Under the pieces are notes generated by a model that was not told the DNA's origin, ran no database searches, and saw only the letters and a list, made by a program, of their open reading frames with translations. From assembly GCF_030811455.1 (NCBI RefSeq), contig NZ_JAUSQU010000001.1, forward strand, positions 1,674,001-1,738,000: a stretch of DNA of 64,000 nucleotides. Reading direction: 5' to 3'. Position numbers and translations under genes: made by a program. Position 1 is the stretch's first letter, and each line of letters begins with the position of its first letter. Positions 23,989 through 32,118 of the stretch are shown one piece after another. The stretch is from Streptosporangium lutulentum (GTDB taxonomy: Bacteria > Actinomycetota > Actinomycetes > Streptosporangiales > Streptosporangiaceae).

Positions 23989-25332
23989 ATGCCGAGACAA
24001 CGACGTCACCCAGTGAAAAACACCGCCCTGCAGGAGGCGATCGCCGCCGCCGGGAAGCCCTATACCCAGATCGCGAAAACGATCAACGCTGTTGGGGCTG
24101 AAGCTGGGCAGAGTATGTACTACGACCCGGCCGCTATCGCACACTGGCTGTCGGGGACCATCCCTGCGTCGACGGCGGTTCCCGTCATCGTCGAGGCGTT
24201 CGCCCGGCTGCTCGGCTGGGACCTCGCCGCTCACGACCTGGGGTGGCCACACAACGAAGCGGCACCCGAGGACCCATGGGAGGGCGACCCCGTGGCCTGG
24301 GTGACCCGCCTGGGGAGGGACGACATGCTCAACCGGCGATCGCTGCTTTCCGCCGGCCTGTACTCACTCGCTGCGCTGAACCTGCCAGCCAACCTGCGTA
24401 CCATCACCGCCCGTTCCGGACAGCCGCGCCGGGCAGGTGCCTCCGACGTCGAGCGCATCCGCATGATGAGCAGCCAGTTCGCCACTGCCGATGACATGTT
24501 CGGCGGCGGGCATGCCCGCTCCACCGTCCTGGCCTACCTCATCCACGAGGTCACGCCGCTGCTGCACGGCACCACCGGCAAGGCACGCCCCGAGCTGTTC
24601 ACCGCCGCCTCCCAGATGACGTACCTGGCCGCGTTCATGGCCTCCGACGCTGGGAACGCCGCCGGGCTGGCGCAGAAGTACTACATCCAGGCGGTGCGGC
24701 TCGCCGAGGAAGCCGGTGACCCAACCGCGAAGGCGACCGCGCTGCGAGGGCTCGCCACCCAGGCCGTTGAGCTTGGCCACTCCGCCCGGGCTGTCGCTCT
24801 CGCCGAGGAGGCGGTGTCGACGCTGCGCGGCAAATGCCCGGTCCGCGTCCGGGCATGGATGGCAGGCATGTGCGCCGACGCGCACGCCGCCAACGGCAAC
24901 ACCAAGGCGGCGCTCAACGCGCTGCACCAAGCCGAATCGGACGTGGAGCGTGCCGACTCCATTCCGGAGTCTCAGTGGACGGGCGCCTACCGGCGTGCGT
25001 CGCTGGAGCATCAGACCGGAACAACCCTCGCCCAGCTCGCGGACCTTTCCGCCGCCGAAGCGCACCTCATCAATTCCGTCCACGCCCGCCGTAACATCGA
25101 GCGCCGCTCCCGGGTGCTCATCGCCGCACGGCTCGCCGGTGTGCAGCTGCGTCAGCGCAGGCCCGACGTCGCGGCCGCGACCGTCCTCGAACTCCGCGAC
25201 GATCTCCCACTGCTGGCGTCCGGGCGGGTCACGGGTGAGCTCGTCAAGCTGCGCGCGAGCTGGGTTCCAGACAGGGGCAACCCGACAGTCAACGAAGCGG
25301 ATCGGCTCATCGCGTCCCTCACCGACCGCTGA
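23989..25332 (+). CDS. XRE-type helix-turn-helix regulator with TPR-like C-terminus
   Basis: 447 residues. The N-terminal 75 residues form a Cro/C1-like HTH (LQEAIAAAGKPYTQIAKTINA...YYDPAAIAHWLSGTIPASTAVPVI). A hydrophobic stretch after a double Arg (LNRRSLLSAGLYSLAAL) follows, then an alpha-helical region with TPR-like repeats (YYIQAVRLAEEAGDPTAKATALRGLATQAVELGHSARAVALAEEAV). This architecture is common in streptomycete regulators of secondary metabolism. It is divergent from the unrecognised operon and probably controls it. ATG chosen for the GAGGGGA before it and the HTH boundary. Confidence 0.82.
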   Translation: MPRQRRHPVKNTALQEAIAAAGKPYTQIAKTINAVGAEAGQSMYYDPAAIAHWLSGTIPASTAVPVIVEAFARLLGWDLAAHDLGWPHNEAAPEDPWEGDPVAWVTRLGRDDMLNRRSLLSAGLYSLAALNLPANLRTITARSGQPRRAGASDVERIRMMSSQFATADDMFGGGHARSTVLAYLIHEVTPLLHGTTGKARPELFTAASQMTYLAAFMASDAGNAAGLAQKYYIQAVRLAEEAGDPTAKATALRGLATQAVELGHSARAVALAEEAVSTLRGKCPVRVRAWMAGMCADAHAANGNTKAALNALHQAESDVERADSIPESQWTGAYRRASLEHQTGTTLAQLADLSAAEAHLINSVHARRNIERRSRVLIAARLAGVQLRQRRPDVAAATVLELRDDLPLLASGRVTGELVKLRASWVPDRGNPTVNEADRLIASLTDR

Positions 25333-25369
25333 CTTCGCCATCGGCGGGGGACGCTGCGCCGTTCAGGTC

Positions 25370-25560
25370 ACGATGCGTTCGTTGTCAGGGCGCGATCATC
25401 GACTGGCCCTCGTCGGGTACTGTGGTGCGGCTCGGGCGGCGTTCAACTGGGCTGTGTCCTGGGTGAGCGCTTCGTGGTGGCAGCGGGGCCGCTGAGAAGT
25501 CCTACGGCATCACTGAGGGGGACCTGACACCGTGGCGGCCGTGGTCGCGAAATTCCCCTG
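25370..25560 (+). pseudogene. Probable IS605-type OrfB/TnpB N-terminal remnant
   Basis: One frame reads HRLALVGYCGAARAAFNWAV and after a frameshift AAEKSYGITEGDLTPWRPW, wording close to the N-terminus of actinobacterial IS605-family OrfB (TnpB) proteins. The catalytic region is absent. The rest of the interval 25333-25871 shows no gene, repeat or clear promoter that I can support. Confidence 0.4.
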
Positions 25561-25871
25561 TTCCGGGGTGGCCGGAGGCTGGTCGGTACGCCGCTCAGGA
25601 GAACCTACCGGCTCTGCTGCGGATCACGGCGCATGACCATGACCTCCACATGATGCCGGAAGGGGTTCAAGCCGCTGCGAACAGGGGCCGGGTCGGGCCG
25701 TCGGTGGTGGTCATCCAGGCCGGGGAGTCGCTCGGAACCGGGGTGATCAGACCAACCTATCGGGTCGCAGCACCGCATCGCGTCGAAGATCATGGAGTCT
25801 GATCGGCGGGGCGGGACCGCTTGTTCCATTGTGCGCACCTGTACGGCGGTGCAGCACTAAGATCACGTCCC

Positions 25872-27650
25872 GTGTCTTCGGATGGTTTATGGCGGATTAT
25901 CAGGATTGGGTTAGTAGGTCTGGTTCTCGCGGCGGCGGTCGCGGGCCTGGTGCTCGGCGACGCCTGGCTCTGGGTGGCCGCCGATTGGTCGCCGCCGACC
26001 TATGCGGAGTTCTACGCGCGCGGCGGGTTTGACACCCCGACGACTGTGGCGCTGCTCGTGGCCGCCCTGGTGAAGGCCGCGCTCCTGTGGCTGATCCTGC
26101 GTGCCCCCGCGCCGGGACCGCTGGACCGCCGGGCGAAGGCGCTGCGCCGACTGCTGTATCTGGCGGTGGCGTACGTCCTCGTGCTGTGGTACCCGATCGC
26201 GCTGCTCCCCGACGTGGTCGGCGCGGCATTCCAGCTCGCGCTGTGGACCGTGATCGACGTCCTCTACCTGCTCGTCATCCGCTGGCGGTCCCGCATGCTA
26301 CGTGCGGCGGCCGGAGCGATGTTCGCGGTCGAGCTGGCCGGGATGGCCGGCGAACTGCTCGACGAACTCGACCTCCCAGAGCTTGGATCGGGCGTCATCG
26401 TCGAACTGGGCTTGATGCTGGGTGCAGGGGCGGCGACCATCATCACGGTCGTCGGGCAGCGGCGCGACGGCCGGTGGAGCCGTGGCACGCAGGTCGCCGG
26501 GGGGTTGTCGGTGGGCGTCTACGCGCTGGCGATCCCGCTCAACATTCTCTTCGCAAGAATCTCCAGCGGCAATCTGGCGATGCTGGTCATGATGAACGCG
26601 GTGGGGCTCGTCAGCACCGTGTGGATCGCGGCGACCGCCCGTGAACTGCCCATTGAGAGCCGCCCGGCGGACCTTCCGCCCGCGCGGCGGCGTGTGCTCC
26701 GCGTCGCGGTGGCGGCCGTGGCCGTACTGCCGGTCATCGCGCTGATTCACCCGGAGCAGACCCCGCACCTCACCTACACCGGCTGGTCGATGGACTGCTA
26801 CGACCGGCCCAGCTTCGGCGACCTGAAACCCGCGGAACGCGACGCCGCGTTCCTGTGCCGGGCGCGGAGCAGAGAGGGCGGGGTCCCGCCCATGTTCCCG
26901 GACAGCCTGTCGGATCAGGGGATCCTCGCGTACGGGCGGGCGCTGTGCCGTACCAAGGACCGCGACGAGCAGGAGGCGATTCTGACGCGGGCCGGGAGCG
27001 CGCGGTCCGCCTGGGGCGCGGACCCGTGGGACCTCGTCTACGCCTGCCCGGAGATCGTCGGCGCGACCCATCCCGAGCTACTGCGGTCGACCGCGGAGAC
27101 GGAGGCGGCGAACACCGCCTACATCGCCGAGGAGAACGCGAAGTGCCGCGACCCGTGGCCCCGGACGAAGGGCGTCGTCCAGGCCACGGCCAAATACTTC
27201 CTGTTCGTCGACGGCGATCACGGCTATCTGGTCCACGACCCCGACGACGAAGCGGCCGACGAGGCGGCGGAGCGGGCGACGGACAAGGTCTACGACGACA
27301 ACACCCTCATCGGGGTGTCCGGCAGCGCGGTGCTCATCGGGCACGTCGAAGACGTCGTTGATCTGTGCCTTACGGTGAAGGCCTTCCGCACCGCGCCGCC
27401 GCGGCGGACAGCCGGGTGGAAACAGGTCAACGAGGTGCCGATCGTCAGCCGCAGCGGCCGGCTCACCGTGCCGGAGATGGGCGAGGGCGGAGAGGTGGGC
27501 GCGGGTGCCCCGATGCCGAACCTGGCGATCGCGGGGAAGGGCCGCTACCGGCTCCGTGTGTACGTGCGGGTCGACGATGCGGGGGAGGAGCAGCACCTGG
27601 TCGTCGTGTTCCCGGGTGCGTCGAGGAAGAGGCTTGAGCTGAAGCCGTGA
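25872..27650 (+). CDS. Membrane protein of unknown function
   Basis: About 592 residues from the GTG at 25872 (an ATG-like start 17 codons upstream is also open). Six or seven hydrophobic helices occupy residues 10-280 (for example LVGLVLAAAVAGLVLGDAWL and ALLVAALVKAALLWLILRA), one more near 295-315, then a C-terminal extracytoplasmic or cytoplasmic domain of about 280 residues with several Cys (YDRPSF, FLCRAR, YGRALCRTK, VYACPEI, NAKCRDPWP, VVDLCL). I do not recognise the family. It stands alone between the XRE gene and the sugar locus. Confidence 0.7.
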   Translation: MSSDGLWRIIRIGLVGLVLAAAVAGLVLGDAWLWVAADWSPPTYAEFYARGGFDTPTTVALLVAALVKAALLWLILRAPAPGPLDRRAKALRRLLYLAVAYVLVLWYPIALLPDVVGAAFQLALWTVIDVLYLLVIRWRSRMLRAAAGAMFAVELAGMAGELLDELDLPELGSGVIVELGLMLGAGAATIITVVGQRRDGRWSRGTQVAGGLSVGVYALAIPLNILFARISSGNLAMLVMMNAVGLVSTVWIAATARELPIESRPADLPPARRRVLRVAVAAVAVLPVIALIHPEQTPHLTYTGWSMDCYDRPSFGDLKPAERDAAFLCRARSREGGVPPMFPDSLSDQGILAYGRALCRTKDRDEQEAILTRAGSARSAWGADPWDLVYACPEIVGATHPELLRSTAETEAANTAYIAEENAKCRDPWPRTKGVVQATAKYFLFVDGDHGYLVHDPDDEAADEAAERATDKVYDDNTLIGVSGSAVLIGHVEDVVDLCLTVKAFRTAPPRRTAGWKQVNEVPIVSRSGRLTVPEMGEGGEVGAGAPMPNLAIAGKGRYRLRVYVRVDDAGEEQHLVVVFPGASRKRLELKP

Positions 27651-27796
27651 GCGGTGGCGGGGCGCGCACTCTCCTCCGTCGCCCTTCCACCGGCGGCCGG
27701 AGACAGCCACAGGGACAGGGCCTGCTCGGTCAGGTCGAGGACCGGATGCCGTGGGCTTTCCGCGACGGTTTTATAGTGAGTGAAGTCAAGTCATCG

Positions 27797-27847
27797 TTGA
27801 CAACAAGCCGTGGGGAAGGCAAGCTGCTCGCGCATGTACAAATCGTT
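27797..27847 (+). promoter_or_regulatory. Candidate promoter/operator upstream of the epimerase gene
   Basis: TTGACA at 27797-27802, followed downstream by CAAATCGTT (27839-27847) inside a weak dyad ATCG-ttttg-CGAT. The reverse complement AACGATTTG occurs at 31903-31911 before the ABC transporter genes. The shared 9-mer could be the operator of the LacI-domain regulator encoded between the two sites. The remainder of 27651-27901 holds no gene. Confidence 0.35.
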
Positions 27848-27901
27848 TTGCGATCGTGCTGGCCGAGCCGTACCGTCTCCTCCTGTCGGTGGTGTGAATA
27901 C

Positions 27902-28774
27902 ATGAGCGATGTCCCCCGCCGCGTTCTGGTGACCGGGGCGGCGGGCAGGTTGGGGCGCACGACGCTCGACCTGCTCGCGCGCCTGGGTGTGCCCGCGACC
28001 GCGCTCGACCTCCATGATCCGGGCGGGCTGGCGGCCGACCGGGTGGTCACGGGGAACGCGGGAGACTCCGCGACGGTGCGCGACGCGCTCGACGGGGTGG
28101 ACGCGGTCATCCACCTCGCCGCGATCCCCGCCCCCGTCCTGGGCACGCCGGAGGAGGTCTTCTGCGGCAACACCCGCGCGACCTTCGTGGTGCTGGAGGA
28201 GGCGGGCCAGGCGGGAGTGCGCCGGGCGGCCATCGCCAGCAGCTTCTCGGTGCTCGGCCTGCCCTGGGCGGGGCGCCCGTTGCATCCGGCCTACGTGCCC
28301 GTCGACGAGGCGCTGCCGCTGCAGATCGAGGACCCCTACGGATTGTCGAAGCAGGCCGACGAGGCGACGGGGGCGATGATGGCACGCCGCCACGGCATGG
28401 CCGTCGTCGCGCTGCGCTTCCCCCTGCTCGGCGGGCCCGGCGACAAGTTCGACAAGACCGCCGCCCGATACGCCGACGACCCCGGGTCGGGCGCCAAGGA
28501 GCTGTGGAGCTATCTCGACAGCCGCGACGCGGCCATGGCCTGCTGGAGATCCGTCGCCCTGCCGATCGAGGGCTATCACGCGATCTTCGTGACAGCCAGG
28601 GACACGCTGGCCCCGCAGCCCACCGAGGAACTCCTCGACCGGTTCCATCCGGGAGTCGAGAGACGGGCCCCGGTGCCGGGCAGAGCGGTGCCGATCGACC
28701 TCGGCGAGGCGGATCGGCTGCTCGGCCTCACCATCGAACACCCTCACCCCGCCGATGCCGTGGAGCCGATGTGA
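27902..28774 (+). CDS. NAD-dependent epimerase/dehydratase (extended SDR)
   Basis: 290 residues. VLVTGAAGRLGRTTLDLL is the Rossmann loop, VIHLAAIPAP a core strand, and YGLSKQADEA supplies the catalytic Tyr-xxx-Lys. Size and context (mannonate-dehydratase-like enzyme next door, sugar transporter downstream) suggest oxidation or epimerisation of a uronate or aldose. Uronate dehydrogenase is one possibility. ATG at 27902 starts the Rossmann fold; the GTG of the next gene overlaps its stop. Confidence 0.82.
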   Translation: MSDVPRRVLVTGAAGRLGRTTLDLLARLGVPATALDLHDPGGLAADRVVTGNAGDSATVRDALDGVDAVIHLAAIPAPVLGTPEEVFCGNTRATFVVLEEAGQAGVRRAAIASSFSVLGLPWAGRPLHPAYVPVDEALPLQIEDPYGLSKQADEATGAMMARRHGMAVVALRFPLLGGPGDKFDKTAARYADDPGSGAKELWSYLDSRDAAMACWRSVALPIEGYHAIFVTARDTLAPQPTEELLDRFHPGVERRAPVPGRAVPIDLGEADRLLGLTIEHPHPADAVEPM

Positions 28775-30036
28775 GCGTTCTTCCCCTCCCCGAGACCCAG
28801 GCCCCCTGGCCCGCCAGGGACGCCCTGCGCATCACCGCGGTCCGGCCGATCGTCACCGCCCCCGAGGGGGTGCCCCTGGTGGTCGTCCGGGTCGACACCA
28901 GCGAGCCCGGCCTGTACGGCCTGGGCTGCGCGACCTTCACCCAGCGCTTCCACGCCGTGGCGGCCGCGGTGGAGCAGCACGTCGGTCCCCTGCTGATCGG
29001 CCGCCATCCGGCCGACATCGAGGACATCACCCGGATGGTGCACTTCTCCTCCTACTGGCGGGGCGGTCCGGTCCTGAACAGCGCCCTGTCCGGGGTGGAC
29101 CAGGCACTGTGGGACATCGCGGGCAAGCGAGCCGGAATGCCCGTCTACGAGCTCCTCGGCGGGCGCGTGCGGGCGGCGGCCGACACCTACCTGCACGCGG
29201 GCGCGGCGACGGTCGAGGAGACGATCGAGGAGGCCCAGGCGATCCTGGCCTCGGGATACCGGAACGTGCGCCTCCAGGTGGGCGCGCCGGGGCTCGGGCA
29301 CTACGGCTCGCCGGGCTCGCCGGGCGGCTATCCCGGCTCGCCGTACCCCGACGGCTGGGACGTGCAGCGCTACCTGCGCGACACCCCCGGGCTCTTCGAG
29401 CGGGCCCGCCGGGAGCTGGGCGAGGAGCCGGGGCTGATGCACGACGTGCACTCGCGGCTCACGGTCAAACAGGCGATCGTCCTGGCCAGGGCGCTGGAGC
29501 CGTACCGGCTCGTCTTCCTGGAGGACCCGATCGCGCCGGAGTTCTACGACCGGCTGCCCGAGGTGCGCGAGGGCTCCCCGGTGCCCATCGCGGCGGGGGA
29601 GCAGCTCAGCTCCGTCACCGACGCGGTCAGGCTGGTCCGCGACGGCGGCGTCGACCTGCTCCGCCTGCACGTGTCCTCGGTGGGCGGGCTCACCCCCGCC
29701 CGCAAACTGGTCGCGCTGTGCGAACTGACCGGCGTGGGTACGGCCTGGCATTCCCCGGCGGACGTCTCGCCGGTGGGCGCCGCCGCCAACGTGGCGCTGG
29801 ACGTGACCACCGCCGCCTTCCAGATCCAGGAGGGCCACCTGTACGCCGAGGCCGTCCACGAGGTCTTCCCCGGCACGATCAGCCCGGTGAACGGCTACCT
29901 GTACCCGAACCAGGAGCCCGGCTGGGGGATCGATCTGGACGAGGACCTGGCGGCGAAGTATCCGCCGACGGCCCATCTCCACGAGCGCTGGGCGGCACGC
30001 GTGCGCCGTCCCGACGGCGGCATCGAGGCGCCCTGA
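28771..30036 (+). CDS. Enolase-superfamily dehydratase, mannonate-dehydratase-like
   Basis: 421 residues. The N-terminal capping domain starts at ITAVRPIVTAPEGVPLVVVRV. The barrel has SALSGVDQALWDIAGKRAGMPVYELLGGRVR and metal ligands in MHDVHSRL (Asp), FLEDPI (Glu) and AAGEQ (Glu), the set found in the RspA/D-mannonate dehydratase subgroup, which dehydrates D-mannonate or D-gluconate to the 2-keto-3-deoxy acid. The long PGSPGGYPGSPY loop matches the insertion seen there. GTG start coupled to the epimerase gene (GTGA). Confidence 0.85.
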   Translation: MSVLPLPETQAPWPARDALRITAVRPIVTAPEGVPLVVVRVDTSEPGLYGLGCATFTQRFHAVAAAVEQHVGPLLIGRHPADIEDITRMVHFSSYWRGGPVLNSALSGVDQALWDIAGKRAGMPVYELLGGRVRAAADTYLHAGAATVEETIEEAQAILASGYRNVRLQVGAPGLGHYGSPGSPGGYPGSPYPDGWDVQRYLRDTPGLFERARRELGEEPGLMHDVHSRLTVKQAIVLARALEPYRLVFLEDPIAPEFYDRLPEVREGSPVPIAAGEQLSSVTDAVRLVRDGGVDLLRLHVSSVGGLTPARKLVALCELTGVGTAWHSPADVSPVGAAANVALDVTTAAFQIQEGHLYAEAVHEVFPGTISPVNGYLYPNQEPGWGIDLDEDLAAKYPPTAHLHERWAARVRRPDGGIEAP

Positions 30037-30089
30037 GACCCATGAAACATTCAGTGAGTATAAGGAGTGTGTCGATGTAAGATCGACCC

Positions 30090-31823
30090 ATGGCCTCGTC
30101 ACCCTCTTCGGAGCGGTCTCCCGCACGACGGGAACGGAAGAAGGCGGAGACGCGGCGGGCCATCGCCCACGCCGCGCGACGCCTGTTCGCCGAGCGCGGT
30201 TTCGAGGTCGTGACGGTCGCCGAGATCGCGGCGCTGGCCGACGTCTCCTCCAAGACCGTCTTCAACCACTTCCCCGCCAAGGAGCAGCTCCACTTCGAGT
30301 ACGACCCGCTCATGTGGAGGACCCCGGCGCAGGCCGTCCGGGAGCGGCTGGAGGGGGAGTCCGTCATGGACGCGGTCCGCCGCCTTCTGCCCCGCCCTCC
30401 GGCCTCACCGGACGGAAGCGTCGAGGCGGTCGCCGCCCACGCGCGGACCTATCGCGACAGCCCCGCGCTGCGCGCCTACGCGCGTGAGATGTTCGCCGGG
30501 CACGAGCGTGCGCTGCGTGAGGAGATCGAGGCCGAGGCGGGGTCCGAGCCGGGCGTCATGGCGGCCATTCTCCTGGCGCCCGTCCGTGAGGTGTGGGAGT
30601 CCACCCTGCTCCGGATCGCCCAGGGCGCGCTTCCCGGTGAGGCCGCGGAACGGGGGAGGCAGGAGCTCGACGCGGCGTTCGACCTGCTGGCGCGGGGGTT
30701 GCCGGGTTCCTCGCGCGCCGACCTCACGCCGTCAGGAGCGGGCGTGACGGGTGCCGGGACGCGGGAGGACGGCGGGCCTGACGCGGGACCGCCGGCCCGC
30801 GCGCGGTCGCGGGGACCGGTCCGGGGCGACCGTCCGAGCATCACGAGGGTCGCGCAGCTCGCGGGGGTGAGCGCGACGACGGTGTCGCACGCGCTGAACG
30901 GGCGGCGCCCGGTGGCCGACGAGACGCGAAGACGCGTGCTGGAGGCGATCGAGCGGCTCGGCTACCGGCCCAACGCCCTCGCCCGGGGCCTGCGCACGAG
31001 CAGGAGCCAGACGATCGGGCTGGTCATTCCGGACATCACCAACCCCTTCTACCCGGCGCTGGCCCGTGGGCTCCAGGACGTGCTCGGGCCGGCGGGCTAC
31101 GACCAGATCATCAGCAACACCGACGGCGAGCGGCGGCTGGAGCAGGCCGCCATAGAGCAGATGATCGCCCGTCAGGTGGACGGCCTGGCCTTCGCGGTGT
31201 TCCACACCCATCCGGAAGACCTGCTGCCCGCCATCGAGGCGGGCATCTCGGTGGTGCGCCTCGGCGGACGCCTGGCCCAGGACGGGGTCGACGTGGTCCA
31301 CAGCGACGACGAGGGCGGTTCCGCCGAGGCGACGCGCTACCTGCTGGAACGCGGCTACCGCAGGGTCGGTTTCGTCTGCGGCCCGCACGCGGAGGGCCCC
31401 GCGGCCGAGCGCGTGGCGGGCTACCGCTCCGCGCTGAGGGCCGCAGGGATGGCCGACGATCCGGGCCTCGTGGCGCATACGCACTTCAGCCGGGCGGGAG
31501 GGGCCTCGGGCACCGCGCGTCTGCTCGACCTGCCCGAGCCTCCGGACGCGGTGCTGTGCGCCAACGACATCATGGCCATCGGCGCGCTCGACACGGCCGA
31601 CGCGCGGGGACTGCGCGTTCCCGCGGACCTGGCGGTCATGGGGTTCGACGACATAGAGGCGGCGACCCTGGTCTCGCCCCGGCTGACCACCATGGCCAAT
31701 CCGGCGCGGGAGATCGGCCAGGCCTGCGCCCGGCGGCTGCTCGACCGGCTGTCCGGCGTGGTCGCGGAGCCGTCCAGCGAGATGGTCATTCCCGCCCGGC
31801 TGGTCCGCCGCCAGTCAGCCTGA
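30090..31823 (+). CDS. TetR-LacI fusion transcriptional regulator
   Basis: 577 residues carrying two complete regulators. Residues 1-205 are TetR-like: RRAIAHAARRLFAERGFEVVTVAEI...ADVSSKTVFNHFPAKEQL is the HTH, followed by a helical ligand domain. A Gly/Pro/Arg-rich linker (about 206-245) leads to a LacI HTH (SITRVAQLAGVSATTVSHALNGRRPV) and hinge, then a periplasmic-binding-protein-like sensor (IGLVIPDITNPFYPALARGL...DAVLCANDIMAIGAL...MGFDDIEAATLVSPRLTT). An in-frame GTG at 30744 with AGGAG 5 nt upstream could also yield the LacI part alone. It lies between the catabolic genes and the transporter it probably controls. Confidence 0.85.
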   Translation: MASSPSSERSPARRERKKAETRRAIAHAARRLFAERGFEVVTVAEIAALADVSSKTVFNHFPAKEQLHFEYDPLMWRTPAQAVRERLEGESVMDAVRRLLPRPPASPDGSVEAVAAHARTYRDSPALRAYAREMFAGHERALREEIEAEAGSEPGVMAAILLAPVREVWESTLLRIAQGALPGEAAERGRQELDAAFDLLARGLPGSSRADLTPSGAGVTGAGTREDGGPDAGPPARARSRGPVRGDRPSITRVAQLAGVSATTVSHALNGRRPVADETRRRVLEAIERLGYRPNALARGLRTSRSQTIGLVIPDITNPFYPALARGLQDVLGPAGYDQIISNTDGERRLEQAAIEQMIARQVDGLAFAVFHTHPEDLLPAIEAGISVVRLGGRLAQDGVDVVHSDDEGGSAEATRYLLERGYRRVGFVCGPHAEGPAAERVAGYRSALRAAGMADDPGLVAHTHFSRAGGASGTARLLDLPEPPDAVLCANDIMAIGALDTADARGLRVPADLAVMGFDDIEAATLVSPRLTTMANPAREIGQACARRLLDRLSGVVAEPSSEMVIPARLVRRQSA

Positions 31824-31860
31824 GCGACTCGTCCTGTCCCATTCCGGCTGACCTTGTCCC

Positions 31861-31888
31861 TTGACACTCGCTGGGTTACGTGTAGATT
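31861..31888 (+). promoter_or_regulatory. Sigma-70-type promoter for the CUT1 transporter
   Basis: TTGACA (31861-31866), 16-bp spacer, TAGATT (31883-31888). AACGATTTG at 31903-31911, just after the expected start of transcription, is a candidate operator. Twin copies of aaccctcatccc follow at 31981 and 31999 before a strong ribosome-binding site. Confidence 0.55.
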
Positions 31889-32028
31889 TCGGAACCAGTC
31901 TTAACGATTTGCATGCAGCGCCACCTTGTGATCTGGATCCCGCCCACGGCACCGGCGAGAGCCTGGATTCACCATCAGTGAACCCTCATCCCCCAAGGAA
32001 CCCTCATCCCCACGGAAGGAGGATCCCG

Positions 32029-32118
32029 ATGACAACTGGTGCAAAACATCGCAACGCTACGATCATCGCGATTCCGCTGCCCGCCCTCACGACGACGATC
32101 CGGGAAGGCGCGAGATGA
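32029..32118 (+). CDS. 29-residue leader ORF coupled to the binding-protein gene
   Basis: ATG 5 nt after GGAAGGAGGA, the strongest Shine-Dalgarno in this neighbourhood; the product starts MTTGAKHRNATIIAIPL. Its stop overlaps the ATG of the binding-protein gene (ATGA), which has only a weak site of its own. Translation of the leader probably delivers ribosomes to the transporter operon. No known peptide family. Confidence 0.5.
   Translation: MTTGAKHRNATIIAIPLPALTTTIREGAR

Noticed and set aside
31861..32118. 85-codon ORF starting with TTG inside the -35 box
   Set aside because: Begins in the promoter; only its last 29 codons have a proper ribosome-binding site and are kept as the leader ORF.
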